Below are positions 1 to 7,552 of a DNA stretch of 21,741 bases, one piece after another. Origin of the DNA: Candidatus Poseidoniaceae archaeon (GTDB taxonomy: Archaea; Thermoplasmatota; Poseidoniia; Poseidoniales; Poseidoniaceae); contig JAPKCL010000020.1 of the NCBI GenBank assembly GCA_028822955.1, positions 1 through 21,741 on the forward strand. The letters run 5' to 3'. Position numbers and translations under genes: made by a program. The notes beneath the pieces are model-generated. The model searched no databases. It was given only the letters and a program-made list of their open reading frames with translations, and was not told where the DNA came from. Each line of letters starts with the position of its first letter. Positions within the stretch are counted from its first letter, which is position 1.

Positions 1-744
1 CCCCAATAAACTGAATATTTCTTCACGTGCAGGGGAAAGGGCACCAACTCTCCATGTCACCTGTACCTTCTGCCAATCATCACGAATTTCGGGAAGTTCG
101 ATCTTTAATTTCAATGGATTACCCGCGAGTGGCTGACCAATAATTTCAATATTGGGGGTTTCTGGAGAGGATTTTATGAAATTTTGTTGTTGAACTAAAT
201 CTGCAAGATTTGCACCAACACGTAAAGCGAGTGGAGAAAAAAGCAAAGGGACAATGACAACTGCCAAAATGGGATAATCAAGTAACCCAATTCGTACGGT
301 CCCTGTTCCAACACCAGGAATGCCAAACGAACTCAAGACCGGTTCGATAAACAGATACCCGAGTGCGATAAGTAAAATTACCACTGCTTTCGAAATGAAT
401 CGTCGTACTGCTGAATGAATTGGGTTCGGAGTCAAGTACCAGCCTCGCCGTTGTTTATTGACAACTAACGGTTTTTTTGAATACTCAAGATGGTGTGATG
501 CCCGTTTAATTATTGAATCATCAACTGGTTCTCCGTCAAGAAGATAGCGTTGTTCAATCAGCCAATTATTTTCATCACCGAGTCTAAAACTTGGAGTACG
601 TTCAGTCAATGATTTCATCAATTCCTCTTTCTTTCCATTTTCGAGAATTATTATATTTGATGCGATGGGTAATTCCGAAGGAATAAACCTATACGATTCA
701 AAGGGTGGAAAACGAACTCTTTGTTCAAGCTGCAATTTTGAAAT
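1..744 (-). CDS. Unrecognised membrane protein, 3'-partial (runs off the left edge)
   Basis: The minus strand is open from a TAG at 760-762 to the window edge, giving at least about 248 residues, and I do not recognise the family. It has a hydrophilic N-terminal half of about 125 residues. Two hydrophobic segments follow, one around VVILLIALGYLF and one around YPILAVVIVPLLF. The last part is soluble and strand-rich, and may lie outside the cell. No ATG occurs in frame near the 5' end. The candidate starts are ATT at 744, seven bases after GGTGG and four after the extended GGTGGTGA, or TTG at 735, where the spacing is too long. I chose ATT because other genes here sit 4-7 bases from the same motif. 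The ribosome site overlaps the stop of the upstream reductase gene, so the two are probably cotranscribed. That the frame is coding is fairly sure; the start is not. Confidence 0.7.
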   Translation of the reverse strand, partial: MSKLQLEQRVRFPPFESYRFIPSELPIASNIIILENGKKEELMKSLTERTPSFRLGDENNWLIEQRYLLDGEPVDDSIIKRASHHLEYSKKPLVVNKQRRGWYLTPNPIHSAVRRFISKAVVILLIALGYLFIEPVLSSFGIPGVGTGTVRIGLLDYPILAVVIVPLLFSPLALRVGANLADLVQQQNFIKSSPETPNIEIIGQPLAGNPLKLKIELPEIRDDWQKVQVTWRVGALSPAREEIFSLLG

Positions 745-748
745 AAAA

Positions 749-756
749 TCACCACC
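749..756 (-). promoter_or_regulatory. Shine-Dalgarno for the left-edge gene, overlapping the preceding stop codon
   Basis: On the minus strand GGTGGTGA overlaps the last base of the reductase stop codon TAG (756-758). It lies 4 bases before an in-frame ATT and 13 bases before the next possible start, TTG at 735. Archease, the CxCH protein and ccmE in this window have GGTGG or GGTGAT 4 bases from an ATG. The site therefore favours the unusual ATT start. Confidence 0.5.
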
Positions 757-1971
757 TATCTAAACAAGAGCCGAGTGCCTGCCTTTAGGGCTAATTTGCG
801 GAATGCTGGAACTTTTTTCAACAGTGCCAATCCAAGAGGTACGGGCTTTTCGATATCACCAATTTCATTGATAATTTCGAAATGCTTGTCTAATTCTTTA
901 TCCTCAACATCACTCACCAGTAAATTCCTTAACATACGGGCCTTATCTTGGTCTTTCTTCATTGATTGGAAATGTTTTGAAGTTATCTTTATTAGATTTT
1001 TTTCTGAAAGTTCATCATCGGTAATGGCTTTACTTAATGGTTGAAGAATACCCTTGATTTGTTTGAAGCCAGGGCCGATACCTCCACCAGTAGTCGGTTT
1101 TGCCATTCCTGCAGCATCACCCAGTAACATGATACGGTTACCAACTGTTTTCTTAACCATACCACTTGGAATCGGTCCGCAAAATCGAGCAATTTCTTTG
1201 ACATCTTGAAAGCGGTCTTTCCATAATGGGTGTTGTAATAGATCATCATAGCACTGTTCAACACTCCTGCCATTGAGTCGTTCTGAAATCGCTCCTGGCT
1301 TTTTTGCATGGGTAATTCCATCTGGATTTGGAAGTCACCGAATTGGTATTTGGTCGACTCCAGAACGACTCAATGGCAGGAGCGATTTCAGAACCACTGA
1401 ACATTTCCAACCAGCGGTCTGTACCTTTGTAGCCTAATACTTCTGCTTGAAAACCAATCATCATTTCTTTTGGGCGACCCATTTTGAAATAGCGCCGAGT
1501 CCAACTGTGTGCTCCATCACACCCAATGAGCAATTTACATTTGAGGTCCATTTCTTCGCCATTCGATTCAATTTTGAGAGTGACACCTTCTGGTGTAGTT
1601 TCGGCAGAACGTGGTTGAGAGTTGAGCCAAAGTGATGCGCCGGATTCCATGGCTTGTTGGACCACGCCTTGGTCGAACTTCTTTCTACAAACGACATAGG
1701 TTCGCAGTTTTCCGTCCGTTCCAACAGGTACTAAACTACCACCTGGACCATGAATACGTGCGCCATCAATTTCTTCAAGAACAGTGTCGTAAAGACCAAC
1801 TTCATGCAATGCCTTCGGTGTTACCAATCCAGCACATTGGAAGGGACGCCCAATTTCACTGTGCTCTTCGAGCATCAAAACACTATGGCCAAGTGATGCC
1901 AAATGAGTCGCAGCACGACCCCCTGTTGGACCAGCACCAACAATAATGACATCCCAATTGGACTGCTTCAT
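756..1971 (-). pseudogene. Geranylgeranyl reductase family flavoprotein, disrupted by a small inverted duplication
   Basis: Geranylgeranyl reductases use FAD to saturate isoprenoid chains of archaeal membrane lipids. The N-terminal part shows the dinucleotide fold VGAGPTGGRAATHLASLGH and the GRPFQCAGLVT region. The C-terminal part shows the second FAD motif GDAAGMAKPTTGGGIGPGF. The two parts are in different frames. After SGSEIAP (about residue 195) the frame reads unrelated sequence and stops at 1258, while the rest resumes in another frame as SVEQCYDDLLQHPLW. The missing piece, with AWVIPSGFGSHRIGIW, is intact but on the plus strand at about 1282-1382. Putting it back and removing 28 duplicated bases restores one open frame. 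The start is ATG at 1971, 63 bases after the topoisomerase stop. The gene is either truly broken or an assembly/amplification artefact. I cannot tell whether it was the main lipid reductase or a paralogue. Confidence 0.88.
1264..1393. repeat. Overlapping inverted repeats around an inverted segment in the reductase gene
   Basis: There are two perfect inverted-repeat pairs. One is 22 bases (1264-1285 with 1361-1382) and the other is 17 bases (1281-1297 with 1377-1393). The left arms overlap each other, and so do the right arms. The core 1298-1360 lies in the opposite orientation to the gene. The inferred ancestral stretch is 102 bases and the present one is 130, a net gain of 28 bases that shifts the frame. 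The inferred ancestor has short inverted matches at the switch points: CTCCTG with CAGGAG, and TTCTG with CAGAA. This is what a replication template switch would leave. Confidence 0.9.
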
Positions 1972-2034
1972 AGTTTAACTCAAGAGTCGGTTGAACATCA
2001 ACCTTCGCCATGACAGCCTTGAAAGTGTGAGTTT

Positions 2035-4782
2035 TCAGCGCTTTGCAAATTTGTAGCCAATTGACTCGTTCTTCTTGAGGTATAATTTTGATGAGAACTC
2101 ACGGTCTGTCTTTTTCGATATAAAATCGCCAAAGGGACCAATTTCTCTCTTTTCAATGAGTGTTTTGGCTTCTTCTCGAGTAATTTCTCTTTTGGAAACC
2201 TCTCTTAAGATTTGTATGCTACAGCCACTGGAACCCTCTTCGGGTTGGTAATGTGTTTCAGTTTCGACGATATTCGCCTTGTGAGTTGGGCAAACACCAA
2301 CGACACCTTCGACGACAGTGTACCGTTTTGCATCTGCAGCCGCTTCCCGAGGTGGGAACTCAAATTTAATGCGATTATCATCACGAACAAGGTACGCTTT
2401 GAAAGGTCGTCCTCGCTTTGAAATAAAATCTTCTAACAATTCTGATTTTCCATTGGCGAGAATATGTTTCGCTTCTTCGGGAGAAATAGGTCGCTTACAC
2501 ATTTCTTTTGAAACTCCACGGAACTTGCAATCATCATGGTCGCATGCATACATAGTCTGGCCAATTCGAATTGTTCCATGCTCACAAGCTGGACACGGGC
2601 ACACTTCTTCATCCGATGCATCAGACGATGATTCACCTCCTCCAATAAATTCAACCTTGCCTTCATCGGTGAGTTTGACCGATGCAATATAGGGTTCACC
2701 TGAGCGATTAAAGAAACCGTGCAAATCGTCGATTTGTCGACTCTCAAGTAAACGCATAGCAGTAGGTTGATCGAACCATCGTCCCGAGGTATCCTTCCAG
2801 AGAACAAATGAACATCCTTTGTCTCGACCTTCATTCTTTTCACATTGATATGTTAACGTGGTTTCGATAATTTTACTTTTACAAATCAAACATTCTCCGA
2901 TTGAAGGTTCATTGATGTACAATTCAGTTCGGTCGTGGTTCTTAATTCTCTCAACCATCTCTGTCGTTTGTTGAATGACTGTGTTCATGTAATTCTCTCG
3001 AGGTTCTTCTCCTCGTTGGACTCGAAGGAGGGAAGATTCCATTTCACCAGTCATCTCTGGTGAAGTAATCCATTCGACGGGTATTTTTCGTAAGACATCG
3101 ATGATTCTAATTCCATGGGCAGTTGCACTAATGCTTCCACCACGTGAACGTTGAATGTATCCTCGGTCAACCAATTTTTCAATTGTGTCAGCACGAGTTG
3201 CTGGTGTTCCCAGACCCTTATCTTTGATTGCCTCTGCCAATGTTTCATCATCAATTTGCTTACCAGCATGCTCCATCAATCGCAATAAACCAGCTTCCTT
3301 GAGTCGTCCTTTTGGCTTTGATTTTTCTTCGGAAAATTCGAATGATTCAACAGACCCATCACATGGATTGCTCGGGAGAACGTTCCATCCTTCTGGTAAT
3401 GATTGCTTCTTTGGACGGACTGCTCGCCATCCTTCAACTTTGATTGTTCGGGATTCCTTGGTAAAGTTCTCACCATCGAGTGTTGCTGTTCGCTTTTGTA
3501 CATCCCATGTTGCTTCAGGATGCCATGATGCCAAGAATGTTCGAACGATTAAATCGTAAAGGCGCGTGTGGTCAGAGTTCAAATTCCCTTCTGGGATTTT
3601 TCCTGTTGGAATAATTGCAAAGTGGTCGCTCACTTTTGAGTTGTCAAAGTTCCTTCCAGCGTTTTGCATACCATCATCGACGATACGTGACGAATGTACA
3701 TTGTACCCATCTTGAGCACCAAGTTGACGAATAGTCTTAGCAATTTGTTCATGCATGTCTTCAGGTAAATGTCGAGAATCAGTACGTGGGTAAGTCGTCA
3801 GTTTGAATGAGTCATACAAATCCTGTGCGACACCGAGTGTTTTTTTAGCAGACCAACTAAATATATTATTTGCTTCTCTTTGAAGACTTGTAAGGTCAAA
3901 GTTCAATGGTGGTTTCTCGACAGAATCACGCTGAATCTGCTTAACACTTGCCTTTGCTTCTGACTTTAGAATAGCATTCAAATGGTCATGTTCTGATTTC
4001 TCGATTATTCGATGTGATTTGTAATCGGGTTGGTCAGGGTCATCGACGTGGTTGTTGCGTTCCCAACGTCCTTTCCATTCAGCATCGCCTGATTTGAAAA
4101 CCGCCTCGAGTTGCCAATATGGTAGAGGTGAGTGACCTAAAACCTTCAGTTCATGCTCAACAATCATGGCTAATGTAGCCGTTTGAACGCGACCAAGGGA
4201 GATGGCTACACGCTCATTCTTCTTACGTGGCAAGAATGAATTGGCAACACGAGAACCGTTCATTCCAATAATCCAATCTGCTTCTGAACGTGAATAAGCA
4301 GCATCTCGTAGTGCTGAATATTCTTCTCCATCCAATCGATCATTCCATGCTTGTTGAATCGAATCCTTCGTCATCGATTGAAGCCACATACGTGAACTTT
4401 TTACTTTGGATTTAGTGTGTTGAACAATTGTTCGGAAGATGAGTTCACCTTCTCTTGCAGCGTCACAGGCATTTACGATTTCAGTAACACCTTTTGCTTT
4501 GATGAGTTTAGTTATTGCAGAAAGTTGTTTTTTACCCCTTCCACCAATTGGTTTGTATTCAAAAGATTCTGGGATATATGGTAATCTGTCAATCGTTTTT
4601 CTCCAATCTTTAAATGCTTCATCATAATCATCCATGTACTTGAGTTGTAATAAATGACCAATGGCCCATGTGACTATAATTCCATTCCCTTCCCAGTGGG
4701 TATCGGTTTTGGAGGTTGCACCAAGAACTTGTGCAATGTCATTGGCGACACTTGGTTTCTCTGCAACTATAATCACACCCAT
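2035..4782 (-). CDS. topB: Type IA DNA topoisomerase (topoisomerase III-like) with three C-terminal repeats
   Basis: This enzyme relaxes or decatenates DNA through a transient 5'-phosphotyrosine link. I start it at ATG 4782 (MGVIIVAEKPSVAND, 915 residues), because topoisomerase III proteins begin at this TOPRIM strand; the frame stays open 30 codons further upstream. TOPRIM acidic residues are E8 and the DAAREGE stretch at 107-113. SLGRVQTATLAMIVEHE lies at about 195-211. The active-site tyrosine is Y331 in TTYPRTDS. From about residue 640 there are three topoisomerase C-terminal repeats. The first has CLIC and later CEKNEGRDKGC, the second has CPCPAC and CDHDDC, and the third has a degenerate set (VCPTH, then GC). 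Each ends in a segment like FISKRGRPFKAYL. A short gap separates it from the unknown gene upstream and from the reductase downstream. No clear ribosome site precedes the ATG, so the message may have a very short leader. Confidence 0.93.
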   Translation of the reverse strand: MGVIIVAEKPSVANDIAQVLGATSKTDTHWEGNGIIVTWAIGHLLQLKYMDDYDEAFKDWRKTIDRLPYIPESFEYKPIGGRGKKQLSAITKLIKAKGVTEIVNACDAAREGELIFRTIVQHTKSKVKSSRMWLQSMTKDSIQQAWNDRLDGEEYSALRDAAYSRSEADWIIGMNGSRVANSFLPRKKNERVAISLGRVQTATLAMIVEHELKVLGHSPLPYWQLEAVFKSGDAEWKGRWERNNHVDDPDQPDYKSHRIIEKSEHDHLNAILKSEAKASVKQIQRDSVEKPPLNFDLTSLQREANNIFSWSAKKTLGVAQDLYDSFKLTTYPRTDSRHLPEDMHEQIAKTIRQLGAQDGYNVHSSRIVDDGMQNAGRNFDNSKVSDHFAIIPTGKIPEGNLNSDHTRLYDLIVRTFLASWHPEATWDVQKRTATLDGENFTKESRTIKVEGWRAVRPKKQSLPEGWNVLPSNPCDGSVESFEFSEEKSKPKGRLKEAGLLRLMEHAGKQIDDETLAEAIKDKGLGTPATRADTIEKLVDRGYIQRSRGGSISATAHGIRIIDVLRKIPVEWITSPEMTGEMESSLLRVQRGEEPRENYMNTVIQQTTEMVERIKNHDRTELYINEPSIGECLICKSKIIETTLTYQCEKNEGRDKGCSFVLWKDTSGRWFDQPTAMRLLESRQIDDLHGFFNRSGEPYIASVKLTDEGKVEFIGGGESSSDASDEEVCPCPACEHGTIRIGQTMYACDHDDCKFRGVSKEMCKRPISPEEAKHILANGKSELLEDFISKRGRPFKAYLVRDDNRIKFEFPPREAAADAKRYTVVEGVVGVCPTHKANIVETETHYQPEEGSSGCSIQILREVSKREITREEAKTLIEKREIGPFGDFISKKTDREFSSKLYLKKNESIGYKFAKR

Positions 4783-4888
4783 AATTCTACATGCGACCGA
4801 CGAGGCTACTTGAACTCTCTTATTTCTGAGGTCAATGAACAGATACTCTTGTGTCTGTGGATGGAATCCCACAGGAAAAAAAGTTATT

Positions 4889-5377
4889 TTATTTCAGACG
4901 AGAACGAGATTTATTTTCATTCCAGGGTAATTCCGAATTTGGACCGCCACAACCGATGCACCCCGGATACCCTGCTTCATGTAGGTCTCGACAAGCAGAA
5001 ATTAGTTCCTTCCAGCCATCATGTACTGGCATTTTTATCCATCGAACATCTGATTCTGGTTCTACCATCCCGATATATCCAATGAGGACAAGACTGCCGT
5101 CTTCTCCATCACGTTCATACATGCATACATCGTTTCGCGTACTTGTACTAAAAGATGGGAATTGTGTCTTGGCGGGTTGATAGTCACTGATATCTAAGAG
5201 AATGGCTTCGACATCTTTTTGAAATTCAGTTGGAATTTCCAAGTGTATCTTGGTACTTCTCAACAGTTGCCGAGAAGTTTCTCGCACGACTGGCCAAAGC
5301 GGGTCATCTATGCGCACAAACAGTCGTAGAGGGCGAAAGTCTTGAAGGATACCCCCACGAGGGGATGGTATGGGCAT
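4889..5377 (-). CDS. Unknown soluble protein with a C-terminal CxxCG motif
   Basis: A 162-residue protein that I do not recognise. It has no membrane segment or signal peptide. The sequence is plausible for a folded alpha/beta protein (RLFVRIDDPLWPVV early, SLVLIGYIGMV in the middle). It ends with YPGCIGCGGPNSELPW followed by a basic tail, and the CIGCGG could bind metal. The only ATG is at 5377 and a stop lies two codons upstream. With that start the gene overlaps divergent pyrD by 8 bases. A GTG at 5317 (VRIDDP) would remove the overlap, but neither start has a good Shine-Dalgarno. It lies 106 bases upstream of the topoisomerase on the same strand and could be cotranscribed with it. Confidence 0.65.
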   Translation of the reverse strand: MPIPSPRGGILQDFRPLRLFVRIDDPLWPVVRETSRQLLRSTKIHLEIPTEFQKDVEAILLDISDYQPAKTQFPSFSTSTRNDVCMYERDGEDGSLVLIGYIGMVEPESDVRWIKMPVHDGWKELISACRDLHEAGYPGCIGCGGPNSELPWNENKSRSRLK

Positions 5378-6500
5378 AGGTTACCGAGTCTTTGTTCGGC
5401 CGACTTTGCGCGCCCAAGATTCAGAAAAGGCACACACTCGTGCGTTGTTGATGCTCCGTGCATTCTCATCAAACCCAGTAACCCGCGGAGTCCTTTCGCT
5501 TTTATTCCGTCCTCGGAAAAGCCTTCCAATCGAATGTTTTGGCCACACTTACAAGCATCCTTTTGGTAATGCTGCTGGTCTCGATAAACGTGCTGAAGCA
5601 CTTCGTGGCTGGGAAACGATTGGTTTGTCTTTCATAGAAATTGGCGGAGTGACCGAGCATGAACAGGGTGGTAATCCCAAGCCTCGGATGTTTCGGGCTA
5701 CGTCAGCCAGGTCACTTGTTAATCGAATGGGATTCAACAATCCTGGTTCTGAGAAAGTTGCGTTACAATTGAAACAACACTTTGCTAAATTTGGTTCGCC
5801 TTCAATCCCCCTATGGGCGAATTTGGGTAAATCCAAAACGACAGCACTCGAGGATGCACCGGATGATTATGCGCAAACAATGGATCGACTCTGGGATTAT
5901 TGTGATGTATTTGTCATCAATGTTTCTTCACCTAACACTCCGAATCTCCGTGAACTACAACATGATAGTGCACTTGAATCGATTGTTGTTGCGTGCAAAA
6001 ATATCAATCTCAAGAATTCCGAACGTACCCAATCGAATCCTAAACCATTGTTGGTCAAAATTGCACCAGACTTGTCTGATGACCAATTATTAGCGATTGT
6101 ACAAACCGCTCGCAGTGCTGGCTGTGACGGAATTGTTGCGACTAACACCACAATTGAGCGTCCAGACACCTCTTCCAAAACTGAACAAAAGGTGTTCACT
6201 CAAGCCGGTGGGCTTAGTGGCGCTCCTCTGAACAACCGCTCAACAGATATGATTCACAAAATCTACGCTCTGACGAATGGAGAATGGCCAATAATTGGAG
6301 TCGGTGGAATTCTCTCTGCTGATGACGCTTGGGCTAAAATTGGAGCAGGTGCAAGTCTTTTACAAGCTTACAGCGGATTTGTGTTTGAAGGTGCAGGTCT
6401 TACAAAATCCGTAGTCCATGGACTTGATAAGAAATTGAAAGAGCATGGATACTCAACACTTCAAGAAGCGATTGGTTTTTCCCATCGCAATACTGCATAA
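5370..6500 (+). CDS. pyrD: Dihydroorotate dehydrogenase, type 2 (quinone-linked)
   Basis: This is the fourth step of pyrimidine synthesis: dihydroorotate is oxidised to orotate with FMN, and electrons go to membrane quinone. At 376 residues it has the length of class 2 enzymes. It includes the N-terminal extension used for membrane and quinone contact (FVRPTLRAQDSEKAHTRAL). Visible motifs are NAAGLDKRAEAL at about 67-78, FIEIGGVT, NRMGFNNPG at about 118-126 and INVSSPNTPNLREL at about 183-196, where serine serves as catalytic base in this class. Further on are VKIAPDLSDDQL, IVATNTT, GGLSGAPL and IIGVGGI. The start ATG 5370 follows a GGGGATGG stretch and matches the usual class 2 N-terminus. 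The ccmE gene begins 12 bases after the stop. Many archaea instead use class 1 enzymes, so acquisition from bacteria is a reasonable inference. Confidence 0.95.
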   Translation: MGIGYRVFVRPTLRAQDSEKAHTRALLMLRAFSSNPVTRGVLSLLFRPRKSLPIECFGHTYKHPFGNAAGLDKRAEALRGWETIGLSFIEIGGVTEHEQGGNPKPRMFRATSARSLVNRMGFNNPGSEKVALQLKQHFAKFGSPSIPLWANLGKSKTTALEDAPDDYAQTMDRLWDYCDVFVINVSSPNTPNLRELQHDSALESIVVACKNINLKNSERTQSNPKPLLVKIAPDLSDDQLLAIVQTARSAGCDGIVATNTTIERPDTSSKTEQKVFTQAGGLSGAPLNNRSTDMIHKIYALTNGEWPIIGVGGILSADDAWAKIGAGASLLQAYSGFVFEGAGLTKSVVHGLDKKLKEHGYSTLQEAIGFSHRNTA

Positions 6501-6502
6501 CC

Positions 6503-6508
6503 GGTGAT
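6503..6508 (+). promoter_or_regulatory. Shine-Dalgarno fixing the ccmE start
   Basis: GGTGAT directly follows the pyrD stop and lies 4 bases before ATG 6513. It covers the upstream in-frame GTG 6504 and part of ATG 6507, so those two codons are unlikely starts. Confidence 0.55.
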
Positions 6509-6512
6509 GTAC

Positions 6513-6896
6513 ATGTTTTCTCGACGAATACGAATCCTACTGATTGGAGCTGTTGTTACGTTTGGTCTTCTTGGTGTACTGTTAATACAAGCACCTGAAC
6601 CAACTCGAACCGTCGATGAAATCATGGTAGAACCTTCTTTGTTCCTTGATCGTGAAATTGCTGTTCGAGGAGAAATTGTCGACGGAAGTATCGATGCGAA
6701 TCAAAGCGTCTTCTTTCTTCATGGCTATTCTCATACATTACGTATTGATTACTTGGGTGCATCCGTCTCAAATGGTCTCGGAGATAATCGTACTGTGTAT
6801 GCCCAAGGAATGCTTTACTATCTTGATGGCGAGTATGTTTTCGAGGCTGATGTCATCAAAACTTCATGTCCGTCGAAGTATGAAGAAGAATCTTGA
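6513..6896 (+). CDS. ccmE: CcmE-like haem chaperone of the CxxxY type
   Basis: CcmE carries haem to apocytochromes c on the outer face of the membrane (System I maturation). At 127 residues from ATG 6513, the protein has a positively charged start (FSRRIRILL). An N-terminal membrane anchor follows at about 7-27. Next comes the small beta-barrel: TVDEIMVEPSLFLDREIAVRGEIV, then FFLHGYSHTLRIDYLG, VYAQGMLYYLDGEYVFEAD. The usual bacterial haem-binding histidine motif is absent. In its place near the C-terminus is CPSKY (C119, Y123), the CxxxY signature described for archaeal CcmE. It follows pyrD by 12 bases and precedes the SRP RNA. No other cytochrome maturation gene is in the window. Confidence 0.85.
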   Translation: MFSRRIRILLIGAVVTFGLLGVLLIQAPEPTRTVDEIMVEPSLFLDREIAVRGEIVDGSIDANQSVFFLHGYSHTLRIDYLGASVSNGLGDNRTVYAQGMLYYLDGEYVFEADVIKTSCPSKYEEES

Positions 6897-6928
6897 GTCC
6901 TAATCCTTGAAACTTCATGAGCGTTGCG

Positions 6929-6938
6929 TTCAAATACA
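6929..6938 (+). promoter_or_regulatory. Candidate TATA box for the SRP RNA
   Basis: TTCAAATACA lies about 25-30 bases before the inferred 5' end of the SRP RNA near 6960. That is the spacing expected for an archaeal TATA box. The call rests on position and AT content only. Confidence 0.4.
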
Positions 6939-6959
6939 GTCAGTTACAGGACATGACGG

Positions 6960-7248
6960 GATAGGTGGGGAGCTAGGCGTACCCTGTACCACAAATCGTC
7001 TTCACGGTGGGCTGAAAGCCTTTGGGCGGCGAAAGCGGCTTCTTGGTTTCTACATGCGGACGTTGATGTCTCGCCCCCACATGACTCGGGTGCTGTGAAC
7101 TGTTTCCGGAGGGAAACAGGAATCGGATAACCGGGGGAATAGGTCAGGCCGGGAACGGAGCAGCCCTACTCGGAGCCATGTGTGCTGTGGGGTAACGGGA
7201 TGGAGGAAGTGTGTGGGTTTAGTCGAGAAGAGCGCACGTCCACCATTG
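6960..7248 (+). ncRNA. ffs: Signal recognition particle 7S RNA (archaeal type)
   Basis: This RNA is the scaffold of SRP and binds SRP54 and SRP19 to target nascent membrane and secreted proteins. Helix 8 is plain at 7141-7166: GGTCAGG, then CCG-GGAA-CGG (GGAA tetraloop at 7152-7155), then AGCAGCC. Helix 6 is a perfect 8-bp hairpin at 7100-7119 with the GNAR-type loop GGAG at 7108-7111, the SRP19 site. The 5' Alu-like part has GGAGCTAGGCGTACCCTGTACC-type sequence near 6969-6990. The ends can pair: GGTGG at 6964-6968 with CCACC at 7240-7244. At about 285-290 nt the size fits archaeal SRP RNA. The region is richer in G and C than its neighbours. The exact ends are inferred from the terminal helix. 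Confidence 0.92.
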
Positions 7249-7273
7249 GAATTCCCACTCCTGAGGTTTCGAT

Positions 7274-7552
7274 ATGGTTCTTTTGAACATGTATTCGGTT
7301 TCACATTTTTTCATTTGGTCTACCGCAGGTCGCTTTATTCGCACCAATTGGCCACTGTTTTTTCTTCTCAGTATTGGATGGGAAGTACTCGAACTTTTTC
7401 TTCCGTTTGAATTTGCAATTGAAGATTGGGACAACAAAGGTATGGACTTACTTGTGAATACTTTCGGATACTACATTGGTTCCCGTATGGGATACAGTGC
7501 AAGTATTGGTCAAATATCAAACACAACATCACAGAACCAGCCAGGTCCTTGA
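7274..7552 (+). CDS. Small membrane protein, possibly VanZ/DUF2585-like
   Basis: A 92-residue protein. ATG 7274 has GAGG 7 bases upstream (7263-7266), just past the SRP RNA. Hydrophobic segments are HFFIWSTAGRFI, WPLFFLLSIGWEVLELFL and MDLLVNTFGYYIGSRMG, with an acidic stretch EFAIEDWDNKG between the last two. The pattern of a tryptophan-glutamate pair in the second helix and an Asn/Gly-rich last helix resembles small VanZ-like or DUF2585 proteins, but this is a weak match by eye and the function is unknown. Its last 43 bases overlap the 3' end of convergent archease, with the overlap coding only the hydrophilic tail. Confidence 0.65.
   Translation: MVLLNMYSVSHFFIWSTAGRFIRTNWPLFFLLSIGWEVLELFLPFEFAIEDWDNKGMDLLVNTFGYYIGSRMGYSASIGQISNTTSQNQPGP

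Noticed and set aside
1264..1393. An invertible phase switch using the 22-bp or 17-bp inverted repeats
   Set aside because: Flipping the core across either repeat pair still leaves the 28 duplicated bases and a stop (TTC TGA or a later TGA), so recombination cannot restore the gene. A one-way template switch or artefact fits better.
1972..2011. A small frame from ATG 2011 upstream of the reductase start (MAKVDVQPTLELNYE)
   Set aside because: It runs out of frame into the reductase gene, with no ribosome site and no sensible product.
4783..4872. Thirty more residues at the topoisomerase N-terminus
   Set aside because: The family begins at the TOPRIM strand (GVIIVAEKPS). The upstream part has no relation to it and no ribosome site.
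6907..7304. Short open frames over 6907-7098 and 7050-7304 on both strands
   Set aside because: They lie across the SRP RNA, whose helices 6 and 8 are clear. Their translations look random.
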